NCBI GenBank assembly: GCA_902795525.1
Contig: CADBLN010000020.1
Span: 1 to 11,041, forward strand
Reading direction: 5' to 3'
Origin: an uncultured Erysipelotrichaceae bacterium
Lineage (GTDB): Bacteria > Bacillota_I > Bacilli_A > Erysipelotrichales > Erysipelotrichaceae
Length of the DNA stretch: 11,041 nt
Made by a program: the position numbers and the translations under genes. Below, in pieces: positions 1-5,904 of this stretch. The notes beneath the pieces are model-generated. The model saw only the letters and a program-made list of their open reading frames with translations, was not told the DNA's origin and did no database searches. Numbering within the stretch: the first letter of the stretch is position 1; every line of letters starts with the position of its first letter.

Positions 1-905
1 ACTTTCATTTTAAAACTTCACGCAATCCCGCCCCTGATTTTTGTGAACCAGGTGAAGAAGGGCAACAATTTGAAGTAGAGGTTGAGCTAAAACTATTAGC
101 CGATGTTGGGTTGATAGGTTTTCCATCAGTTGGAAAAAGCACAATTCTTTCGGTAGTGTCTGCTGCAAAGCCACAAATTGCTGATTATCCATTTACAACA
201 CTTGTTCCCAATTTAGGTGTAGTTAATGTTGGTGATGGTAGAAGCTTTGTTATAGCTGATATGCCGGGTTTAATTGAGGGAGCTTCTCAAGGTAAAGGTT
301 TAGGTCATGAGTTCTTAAAGCATATCGAAAGAACAAGAGTTTTAATACATGTTATTGATATGTCGGGTGAAGCAGACCGCGACCCACTTGAAGACTACGA
401 GATAATTAATGAGGAGTTATCATCATATCAATTAGGTTTAATGCGTAGGCCTCAGGTAATTGTCGCAAATAAAATGGATGGAGAAAACGCTGAGAAGAAT
501 TTAGCAAGATTTAAGGAAAAATACCCTAATTTAGTTGTTTATCCAACAACAGCGCTAATTGCTGAAGGATTGCAGCCTGTATTATACAAAACAGCAGATT
601 TGTTAGATATAACCGAATCATTCCCAATGGAAGAGGAAAACACTGGTGTATTATACAAGTTTGAGCCAGAACCAGACCCATTCACAATCAGAAATCTTGG
701 TAATGGTCAATGGTCGCTTGAAGGAGAACGCATCAATAAACTATTTAAACGAATTGATTTTGAAGATGAGCAACAAGTTATCTATTTTGGCTTAGCTCTT
801 AAGAAAATGGGTGTTGATAGCGCTCTAAAAGAGAGAGGGGCTCAACAGGGGGATAGTATCTTCATCAATGATTTTGTGTTTGAATATACCGAAATGACTG
901 ACTAG
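1..905 (+). CDS. obg: GTPase Obg (CgtA), 5'-truncated by window edge
   Basis: This is an Obg-family GTPase that acts in late 50S ribosomal subunit assembly and in growth and stress control; the role is known from the family. The reading frame is open from base 3, so the gene starts before the window. The first visible residues (HFKTSRNPAPDF, then GEEGQQ and ELKLLADVGLIGFP) match the end of the glycine-rich Obg fold running into the G domain. The GTP-binding motifs follow in order: G1 GFPSVGKST (from base 114), G2 region YPFTT, G3 DMPG, G4 NKMD, and a G5-like TTALIAEGL. From about base 645 a C-terminal OCT domain begins (GVLYKFEPEPDPF, ending near FINDFVFEY). The TTG at 111 is an internal leucine of the G1 region and not a start. 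The TAG stop at 903-905 lies inside a terminator hairpin, so obg seems to end its transcription unit. Confidence 0.97.
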   Translation, partial: FHFKTSRNPAPDFCEPGEEGQQFEVEVELKLLADVGLIGFPSVGKSTILSVVSAAKPQIADYPFTTLVPNLGVVNVGDGRSFVIADMPGLIEGASQGKGLGHEFLKHIERTRVLIHVIDMSGEADRDPLEDYEIINEELSSYQLGLMRRPQVIVANKMDGENAEKNLARFKEKYPNLVVYPTTALIAEGLQPVLYKTADLLDITESFPMEEENTGVLYKFEPEPDPFTIRNLGNGQWSLEGERINKLFKRIDFEDEQQVIYFGLALKKMGVDSALKERGAQQGDSIFINDFVFEYTEMTD

Positions 906-930
906 ACTTTTTTAGTCAGTTGTTTTGTTT
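891..930 (+). terminator. Rho-independent terminator overlapping the obg stop codon
   Basis: An 8-bp perfect inverted repeat, ACTGACTA (897-904) and TAGTCAGT (913-920), has an 8-base loop. The stem can be extended outward by G-U and A-U pairs, with AAA upstream facing TTT downstream, and it is followed by a T-rich run (921-930). The left arm contains part of the stop codon and the last obg codons, so terminating ribosomes would cover it. The stem is AT-rich and therefore of moderate strength. Confidence 0.7.
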
Positions 931-936
931 TATAAT
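931..936 (+). promoter_or_regulatory. Possible -10 box upstream of ruvA
   Basis: A perfect TATAAT follows the obg terminator and ends 22 bases before the ruvA ATG. No convincing -35 hexamer is visible 15-19 bases upstream, only a run of T, and there is no TG extension. A start about 7 bases downstream (near 943) would fall within the GAGAAGG Shine-Dalgarno. In such AT-rich DNA the match may be chance. A promoter is nonetheless expected here, because the upstream gene has a terminator. Confidence 0.35.
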
Positions 937-958
937 TATTGAGAAGGTTGGTATTAGT

Positions 959-1543
959 ATGATTTATTTCTTGAGAGGAACAGTTCATTCATTTGGAATT
1001 GATTATGTCATTATTGATTGTAATGGTATTGGTTACTATGTGAATTTTTGTGAACAAGGACAAATAAGTTTAGGGCAAACTGTAACTGTTTATACTTACC
1101 AACAATTCCGTGAAGATGCTCAATTGTTGTATGGCTTTTTAGATGTGAAAGAATTAGACTTATTCGAAAAACTGATTTCAGTCAAAGGATTAGGACCAAA
1201 GACTGCTATGACAATGTTGGCATCAGCTAATTTTAATGATTTGATTAACGCTATAGAAAATGGTGAAATAGATTTCTTAACTCGTATTCCTTCACTTGGT
1301 GCAAAAACAAGCAAACAAATTATTCTTGATTTAAAAGGAAAATTGGTTGAAGACGCCAATAATAATAGTGAAGGGAAGATTTCACAAGCTCTTGACGAAG
1401 CTATTGTCGGATTGAAAAATCTTGGCTATAAGGCTTATGAGATCAATGCTGTAGTAGGAGAATTAAAGAAGATGGAGGGATTAAATACTGACCAGTATTT
1501 AAAGGAAGGCTTAAGGCTTTTGCTACAACGTAAAGGAGGCTAA
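959..1543 (+). CDS. ruvA: Holliday junction branch migration protein RuvA
   Basis: RuvA binds four-way DNA junctions as a tetramer and loads the RuvB motors that drive branch migration in recombinational repair. The product is 194 residues, usual for the family. It opens with MIYFLRGTV, the typical start of the N-terminal OB fold. Two helix-hairpin-helix motifs follow, at about residues 75-81 (VKGLGPK) and 109-116 (RIPSLGAK). An acidic linker (EDANNNSEGK) then leads to a C-terminal domain from about 145 (ALDEAIVGLKNLGY) that contacts RuvB. The ATG at 959 is chosen because it begins the conserved N-terminus and has GAGAAGG at 941-947, 11 bases upstream. An in-frame TTG at 920 lies inside the terminator and would add 13 unrelated residues. 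The gene is followed two bases later by ruvB. Confidence 0.97.
   Translation: MIYFLRGTVHSFGIDYVIIDCNGIGYYVNFCEQGQISLGQTVTVYTYQQFREDAQLLYGFLDVKELDLFEKLISVKGLGPKTAMTMLASANFNDLINAIENGEIDFLTRIPSLGAKTSKQIILDLKGKLVEDANNNSEGKISQALDEAIVGLKNLGYKAYEINAVVGELKKMEGLNTDQYLKEGLRLLLQRKGG
1532..1539 (+). promoter_or_regulatory. Strong Shine-Dalgarno of ruvB inside the ruvA 3' end
   Basis: AAAGGAGG sits 6 bases before the ruvB ATG at 1546 and is encoded within the last codons of ruvA. It is the closest match to the consensus in the window. Its position fits coupled translation of the RuvA and RuvB subunits. Confidence 0.85.
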
Positions 1544-1545
1544 CA

Positions 1546-2556
1546 ATGGATACAAGAATAATGGACGCTTCCCAGGCGTTTAACGATGATGAAATTAGTT
1601 TGAGACCTGCATCTCTTAACGAATATGTTGGTCAAACAGATTTAAAAGACAACTTGAGGGTATTCATTAATGCTTGCAAGCAAAGAAATGAATCCTTGGA
1701 TCATGTTCTTTTATATGGTCCTCCAGGTTTGGGAAAAACCACTTTGGCTTACATCATAGCAAATGAAATGGGCAGTAATATTCGAATTACTTCGGGACCA
1801 TCTATTGAAAGAAGTGGAGATTTAGCAGCGATTTTATCTACTATTAATCCTGGTGATGTATTATTTATTGATGAAATACATCGCTTACCTAAACAGGTCG
1901 AAGAAGTACTTTATCCTGCGATGGAAGACTATGCTATTGATGTAATGGTTGGGAAAGACTCTACAGCGCGTAGTTTGCGCTTGGATTTACCACCATTTAC
2001 CTTGGTTGGAGCAACTACCAGGGCAGGTGATATCACAGCTCCATTACGTGACAGATTTGGTATCATTAGCAAATTAGATTATTATACTACTGAAGAATTG
2101 TCACAAATAATCAGAAGAACAAGCAAAGTGTTGGAAACCGAGATTGCTGATGATGCTGTTTTGGAATTAGCCACAAGAAGCCGTGGAACGCCTCGTATAG
2201 CTAATAGATTATTTAGGAGAGTTCGAGATTTTGCTCAAGTTATGTCAGATGATGGAAAGATTACTTTGGACATAGCCAACCATTCACTTGATCGCCTGAA
2301 GGTTGATAAGCTGGGTTTGGATGATGTAGATCAAAGATATTTGAAGGGAATCATTGAAAAATTTAAAGGTGGTCCTGTAGGTGTTGAAGCTCTAGCTAAT
2401 AGCATTGCTGAAGAAACAACCACCCTAGAAGATGTATATGAACCTTATTTGCTTCAGATTGGTTTTATCCAAAGAACTCCAAGAGGTAGGATTGCCACAA
2501 CTAAAGCTTATGAGCACTTTGGGATACCTCAACAACAGGACTTGTTTAACATGTGA
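1546..2556 (+). CDS. ruvB: Holliday junction branch migration DNA helicase RuvB
   Basis: RuvB is the hexameric AAA+ ATPase that pumps DNA through the RuvA-bound Holliday junction. The 336-residue length is standard. Visible motifs are the N-terminal RPASLNEYVGQ signature, Walker A GPPGLGKTT (58-66), Walker B with FIDEIHR (107-113), sensor 1 in GATTRAG (155-161), the arginine-finger segment PLRDRFG (166-172) and sensor 2 GTPRIANR (214-221, Arg217). A C-terminal winged-helix domain follows, with GGPVGVEAL and QRTPRGR motifs. It ends in TGA at 2554-2556 within a terminator stem, which supports TGA being read as stop in this organism. No ruvC is present nearby. Bacillota typically use RecU as resolvase instead (known), which is consistent with a two-gene ruvAB unit. 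Confidence 0.98.
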   Translation: MDTRIMDASQAFNDDEISLRPASLNEYVGQTDLKDNLRVFINACKQRNESLDHVLLYGPPGLGKTTLAYIIANEMGSNIRITSGPSIERSGDLAAILSTINPGDVLFIDEIHRLPKQVEEVLYPAMEDYAIDVMVGKDSTARSLRLDLPPFTLVGATTRAGDITAPLRDRFGIISKLDYYTTEELSQIIRRTSKVLETEIADDAVLELATRSRGTPRIANRLFRRVRDFAQVMSDDGKITLDIANHSLDRLKVDKLGLDDVDQRYLKGIIEKFKGGPVGVEALANSIAEETTTLEDVYEPYLLQIGFIQRTPRGRIATTKAYEHFGIPQQQDLFNM

Positions 2557-2579
2557 TGCCAAAAAATGGCATCTTTTTT
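2555..2579 (+). terminator. Strong Rho-independent terminator after ruvB
   Basis: A 7-bp stem, GATGCCA (2555-2561) and TGGCATC (2567-2573), has a 5-base A loop and is followed at once by six T (2574-2579) and more T-rich sequence. The left arm starts inside the ruvB stop codon. It separates the ruvAB unit from the cell-wall gene unit. Confidence 0.9.
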
Positions 2580-2603
2580 ATTTATTTATTAGCGGACTTA
2601 CTT

Positions 2604-2609
2604 TATAAT
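2604..2609 (+). promoter_or_regulatory. Possible -10 box upstream of murG
   Basis: A perfect TATAAT ends 16 bases before the murG ATG and lies after the ruvB terminator, where a promoter for the next unit is expected. The only -35 candidates at suitable spacing are T-rich hexamers such as TTTATT (2581-2586), which match the consensus poorly. A start near 2616 would fall inside the Shine-Dalgarno AAAGGGTGA (2613-2621), so the transcript would be nearly leaderless or the box is not used. Confidence 0.4.
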
Positions 2610-2625
2610 ACTAAAGGGTGATTAA

Positions 2626-3711
2626 ATGAGAGTTTTGATTGCTACCGGAGGAACTGGTGGCCATATATATCCAGCTGTGGCATTAGCAAACCAATTAATT
2701 AAAACCGATAATTCGGTTGATTTAATGTTTGTGGGAAATAATGACCGCATGGAACACGAGATCATTCCTGAATTGGGTTTTAGATTTGTTGGTATTGACG
2801 CTCCAAGGTTTAACAGTAGTGATGTCAATAAAGTTCAAGCTGTCAAACTACTGTATAAATCGTATAAGAACTGCTTAACAATTGTTGCTGATTATGATCC
2901 TGATATAATCATTGGTTTTGGTGGCTATGTCACTGTGCCAGTAATATTGGCTGGTAAAAAACTGGGTGTAAAGACTGTTATTCATGAACAAAACAGTCTG
3001 GCAGGAATGGCAAACCGAACTCTAGGATACTTTGTTAGTAAAGTTATCACAGTTTATCAAAGTGCAATGGCTGCTTTTCCATCAAGAAAAGTTGTTTGTT
3101 TAGGTAATCCGCGTGAAAGTGCTGTTTTAGACTTTAATAAGGACAAGTATGTATTAAAACAATTTGATTTAGATACCACAAAGAAGACTTTGTTGATCGT
3201 CATGGGATCATTAGGCTCTCAAAGCGTGAATGAAAAAATGATTGGAGTTTTAGAAGAGTTTAAAACTAAAGCCTACAATGTTATTTACGTCACTGGAAAG
3301 AATAATTTTGATGATTTCAGAACTTTGATTGCTGACAGCGATAATGTAAAAATTGTTCCATATATTGATCAATTCACCATTGCAGGTAATTGTGATTTGA
3401 TTGTTTCTAGAGGCGGAGCGACAAGTGCTTGTGAGTATATGGCATTGGGATTGCCATCAATTATAATCCCAAGTCCTTATGTGCCTAATAATCATCAATT
3501 CTTAAATGCTAAAGAAATGATGGATAACAATGCTTGTCTTATTTTGGAAGAAAAGGATTTAAGCGTAGAAAAACTAACTCAAATGGTTGATGAATTGCTT
3601 AATGATGATTTGAAACTACAGAACATGTCGCAAAAAGCTAAAATGATGTCTCATCCACATGCAGCAGAGGATTTTGTTAAATTGATTTATGAAATGGTAG
3701 GTAAAAGGTAA
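2626..3711 (+). CDS. murG: Lipid II synthase MurG (UDP-GlcNAc:undecaprenyl-PP-MurNAc-pentapeptide GlcNAc transferase)
   Basis: MurG transfers GlcNAc from UDP-GlcNAc to lipid I at the inner face of the membrane, giving lipid II for peptidoglycan. The 361-residue length is normal. This GT-B glycosyltransferase shows the N-terminal glycine-rich loop ATGGTGGHIYP (6-16, with His13), GFGGYVTVPV, the IHEQN motif (119-123) and GNPRE, all in the acceptor half. The second glycine-rich loop MGSLGSQSVN opens the donor half, followed by SRGGATSACE (261-270, with Glu270 at the nucleotide-sugar ribose position) and IPSPYVPNNHQ. The Gly263 position is more often alanine or serine in relatives. The ATG at 2626 has AAAGGGTGA at 2613-2621. 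The stop overlaps the murB start as TAATG, which implies coupled translation with the preceding step-sharing enzyme pair. Confidence 0.97.
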   Translation: MRVLIATGGTGGHIYPAVALANQLIKTDNSVDLMFVGNNDRMEHEIIPELGFRFVGIDAPRFNSSDVNKVQAVKLLYKSYKNCLTIVADYDPDIIIGFGGYVTVPVILAGKKLGVKTVIHEQNSLAGMANRTLGYFVSKVITVYQSAMAAFPSRKVVCLGNPRESAVLDFNKDKYVLKQFDLDTTKKTLLIVMGSLGSQSVNEKMIGVLEEFKTKAYNVIYVTGKNNFDDFRTLIADSDNVKIVPYIDQFTIAGNCDLIVSRGGATSACEYMALGLPSIIIPSPYVPNNHQFLNAKEMMDNNACLILEEKDLSVEKLTQMVDELLNDDLKLQNMSQKAKMMSHPHAAEDFVKLIYEMVGKR

Positions 3712-4607
3712 TGGAAACCTTTTTGCAACGTATAGCTCAGTTTGGAGATTTAGAACAAAATGTATCGTTAAAATCTTTAACCACGTTTAAAGTTGGGGGA
3801 ATTGCCAGTTATGTGATTTACCCAAACGATAATTTTGCTTTACAAGCCATAATTGATATTTGTAAGGACAGCAATATGCCTTATAAGGTTTTTGGTCATG
3901 GATCCAATATGCTTTGTTCAGATAAGCAATATGATGGAGTTATCATAAAACTGAACCGAAAATTAAATCAGGTTTACTTTGATGGTACCGAAATTGTTGT
4001 ACAAGCTGGTTATAGCATTGTTTCACTTTCATATGAGTGTATGAAACGTTCTTTATCAGGCTTAGAGTTTGCTAGTGGAATTCCCGGCACTATTGGTGGT
4101 TGTATTTTCATGAATGCTGGTGCTTATAAAAAATCAATGGGCGACATCACCAAGGAAGTACAAGTACTAAAAGATGGAAGTGTTGTTTGGCTGAGCAATG
4201 AAGAGTGTGAGTTTGAATATCGCTCTTCAATATTCCAAAAGCATCCCGATTGGATAATCTTAGCTGCTAAGATTCAATTAGAACCTGGTGAAAAGGATGA
4301 AATCCAAGCAATTATGAGGGAACGCCAACAAAGACGCTTTGATACCCAACCATTGGATTATCCTAGTGCTGGTAGTGTTTTTAGAAATTTAGACGGTTAT
4401 TTTGCGTGGCAGCTAATTGATAAGATTGGATATAGAGGAACTTGTTATGGCGATGCTTGCGTTTCTCCAAAGCACTCAAACTTTATTATCAATAATGGAA
4501 ACGCAAAAGCAGAAGATATAGTTAAGTTGATTGATGATATCCAAGCAAAGATTAAAAGAGAATTTGATTTGGATATGATCCTAGAAGTGGAGAAATTCAA
4601 TTGGTAG
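3711..4607 (+). CDS. murB: UDP-N-acetylenolpyruvoylglucosamine reductase MurB
   Basis: MurB is the cytoplasmic flavoenzyme that uses NADPH to reduce UDP-GlcNAc-enolpyruvate to UDP-MurNAc, the second committed step of peptidoglycan precursor synthesis. The product has 298 residues, as in the shorter Gram-positive (type II) class. FAD-binding motifs are TTFKVGG (24-30), GHGSNML (62-68) and GIPGTIGG (123-130) followed by MNAGAY. Catalytic candidates are Arg171 in YRSS, Ser222 in PSAGSVF, and a C-terminal glutamate (Glu292 or Glu294). After GSVFRN the usual proline is replaced by leucine and the following segment reads FAWQLIDKIGYRG, a small departure from the family. The ATG overlaps the murG stop. 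The AAAAGG just before it is only 2 bases away, so initiation probably relies on coupling to murG. The last bases carry the divIB start. Confidence 0.96.
   Translation: METFLQRIAQFGDLEQNVSLKSLTTFKVGGIASYVIYPNDNFALQAIIDICKDSNMPYKVFGHGSNMLCSDKQYDGVIIKLNRKLNQVYFDGTEIVVQAGYSIVSLSYECMKRSLSGLEFASGIPGTIGGCIFMNAGAYKKSMGDITKEVQVLKDGSVVWLSNEECEFEYRSSIFQKHPDWIILAAKIQLEPGEKDEIQAIMRERQQRRFDTQPLDYPSAGSVFRNLDGYFAWQLIDKIGYRGTCYGDACVSPKHSNFIINNGNAKAEDIVKLIDDIQAKIKREFDLDMILEVEKFNW
4584..4603 (+). promoter_or_regulatory. Shine-Dalgarno and TTG start deciding the divIB N-terminus
   Basis: A GTGGAG stretch (GGAG at 4589-4592) lies 8 bases before TTG at 4601-4603, all within the end of murB. The next in-frame ATG or TTG codons of divIB are only in the membrane segment, so this TTG is the only workable start seen. 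Confidence 0.7.
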
Positions 4608-5527
4608 ATTTAGATAGTGGTGTTGAAGAACTACAAGAAGAAAGTGAAGTTGAAGCCGGTCAAGAAGTAATTAGGCAAACTATCGCTTTTGAGAATGCCA
4701 AAAAAAAGTTTCAAGCGAATAAAAAGAAATATTCGCGTCTTTTGGTTTTGATAACTATTTTAATGATTATCTTAGTATCCACAGTTTATTTAATTAGTCC
4801 GATTTCAAATGTAAAAAGTGTCAAGATTAATGGTAATAATGTACTTGCGGATGAATATATTAGAAAAGTTACGGGCATTGATTATAATACCAAGTATGTT
4901 TTTTTAATTTCTCCTGTTAAACAGGCTAAAGCTAACAGCAGTGAACTAATCGATAATTGTGAGATTACTAAAGGTCGAAATCATACTGTTGTGATAAATG
5001 TAGATGAAAACTCAATCGTGGGCTATCAATATGAGGATAAAATGGAACTCATATTAGGAGATGGTAGAGCTATTGAGTTTGAGAGCAACTACATTAAGAA
5101 TTTGGCGTTATTGCCAATGTTCATGTCTGTACCAGAAGATAAGCTTTCTCGCATTGCAACCGAACTTGGCAAGTTGAAGTTTGACACTATGGTGAGAATA
5201 TCTGAAGTAAGGGACTTTGCTTTAAGTTATGATTACGATATGGTAAAATTTGTAATGGAAGACGGCTATAGTGTTTATTGTTCCATTAATGGCATTGACA
5301 TGTTAGACCAATATCTCGAAATTTTAAAAAACACTTCAAGTAAGCATAAATGCATCTTAATGGACACAAGCAACAACGTGGCAATTTTGAGGGATTGCAA
5401 AGAATTAGAGAGCTTATATCAAGATGCGCTTACCTCTAAAGAATCTGCTGAGGTTGAGGAACCTTCAACATCAGATGATCAAACTGAAAAAACACAAGAT
5501 GATACAAGTGAAACTACAGAAACGTAG
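4601..5527 (+). CDS. divIB: Cell division protein DivIB/FtsQ
   Basis: DivIB (FtsQ) is a bitopic membrane protein that assembles with DivIC and FtsL to regulate septal wall synthesis (known role). The 308-residue protein has a charged cytoplasmic N-terminus (1-45, acidic then lysine-rich with KKKF and NKKKY) and one membrane helix at about 47-66. A POTRA-like domain at about 69-138 opens with ISNVKSVKINGNN. A second extracytoplasmic domain runs from about 140 to 265 (starting VGYQYEDKME). The tail from about 280 is acidic, rich in Thr, Ser, Glu and Asp, and probably disordered. It starts on TTG and overlaps murB by 7 bases. Its position after murG-murB matches the Bacillus order murG-murB-divIB. 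Sequence identity within this family is low, so the call rests on topology, POTRA signature and context together. Confidence 0.88.
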   Translation: MVDLDSGVEELQEESEVEAGQEVIRQTIAFENAKKKFQANKKKYSRLLVLITILMIILVSTVYLISPISNVKSVKINGNNVLADEYIRKVTGIDYNTKYVFLISPVKQAKANSSELIDNCEITKGRNHTVVINVDENSIVGYQYEDKMELILGDGRAIEFESNYIKNLALLPMFMSVPEDKLSRIATELGKLKFDTMVRISEVRDFALSYDYDMVKFVMEDGYSVYCSINGIDMLDQYLEILKNTSSKHKCILMDTSNNVAILRDCKELESLYQDALTSKESAEVEEPSTSDDQTEKTQDDTSETTET

Positions 5528-5542
5528 GGAAAGGAGTAAGTT

Positions 5543-5896
5543 ATGAATCCTAATACTCAAATTGGTGGAATCAACGTCTCAATTGATGCAATAGCTTCAA
5601 TGACAGGTGTGATTGTTACAGAATGCTATGGCGTTGTAGGCATGGCTTCAAAGAAATTTCTCAAAGATGGTTGGGCTATTCTTTTAAAACAGGACAACTA
5701 TTCCAAAGGGGTAGTAGTCAAAGAAACAAAAACAGGACTATCTTTAGATATTTATGTAATTATTGCTTATGGAGTAAGAATTACAGAGGTTGTTTCTGAG
5801 GTTCAAAAAAGAGTTAAGTATGAACTAGAAAAAACTTTAGATGTTAAATTTGAAGCAATTAATGTTTTTGTTCAAGGTATAAAAGTGGTAGACTAG
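5543..5896 (+). CDS. Asp23/Gls24 family protein (YloU-like)
   Basis: This small 117-residue protein belongs to the Asp23/Gls24 envelope-stress family. It is recognised by the N-terminal GGINVSIDAIASMTG segment followed by ECYGVVGM, then a central beta-rich stretch (SLDIYVIIAYGVRI) and a C-terminal helix (SEVQKRVKYELEKT) ending in INVFVQGIKVVD. No signal peptide or membrane segment is visible, so it is probably cytoplasmic. The ATG has AAGGAG at 5531-5536, 6 bases upstream. It sits 8 bases before fakA, the same pairing as yloU-yloV (fakA) in many Bacillota. The conserved linkage suggests a functional tie to the kinase, but its molecular role is not known from the sequence. Confidence 0.93.
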   Translation: MNPNTQIGGINVSIDAIASMTGVIVTECYGVVGMASKKFLKDGWAILLKQDNYSKGVVVKETKTGLSLDIYVIIAYGVRITEVVSEVQKRVKYELEKTLDVKFEAINVFVQGIKVVD

Positions 5897-5904
5897 GTGA
5901 TTTT

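Noticed and set aside
111..905. An Obg ORF starting at TTG 111
   Set aside because: The frame is open to base 3 and encodes conserved Obg sequence upstream, so 111 is an internal leucine and the gene is truncated by the window edge.
920..958. A longer RuvA starting at TTG 920
   Set aside because: The 13 extra residues are unlike RuvA, the TTG lies in the terminator arm, and the ATG at 959 gives the conserved N-terminus with a Shine-Dalgarno.
1120..1359. Minus-strand ORF opposite ruvA, and similar ones at 10-192, 2622-2828, 5859-6182, 7023-7232, 7707-7910, 7903-8103 and 9812-10021
   Set aside because: Each lies inside a well-identified + strand gene, has no recognisable domain, and looks like a mirror of the coding sequence on the other strand.
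2554..2592. TGA at the end of ruvB read as tryptophan (Mycoplasma code)
   Set aside because: Read-through would translate the terminator hairpin and T-run, and no other gene contains an in-frame TGA, so the standard code fits.
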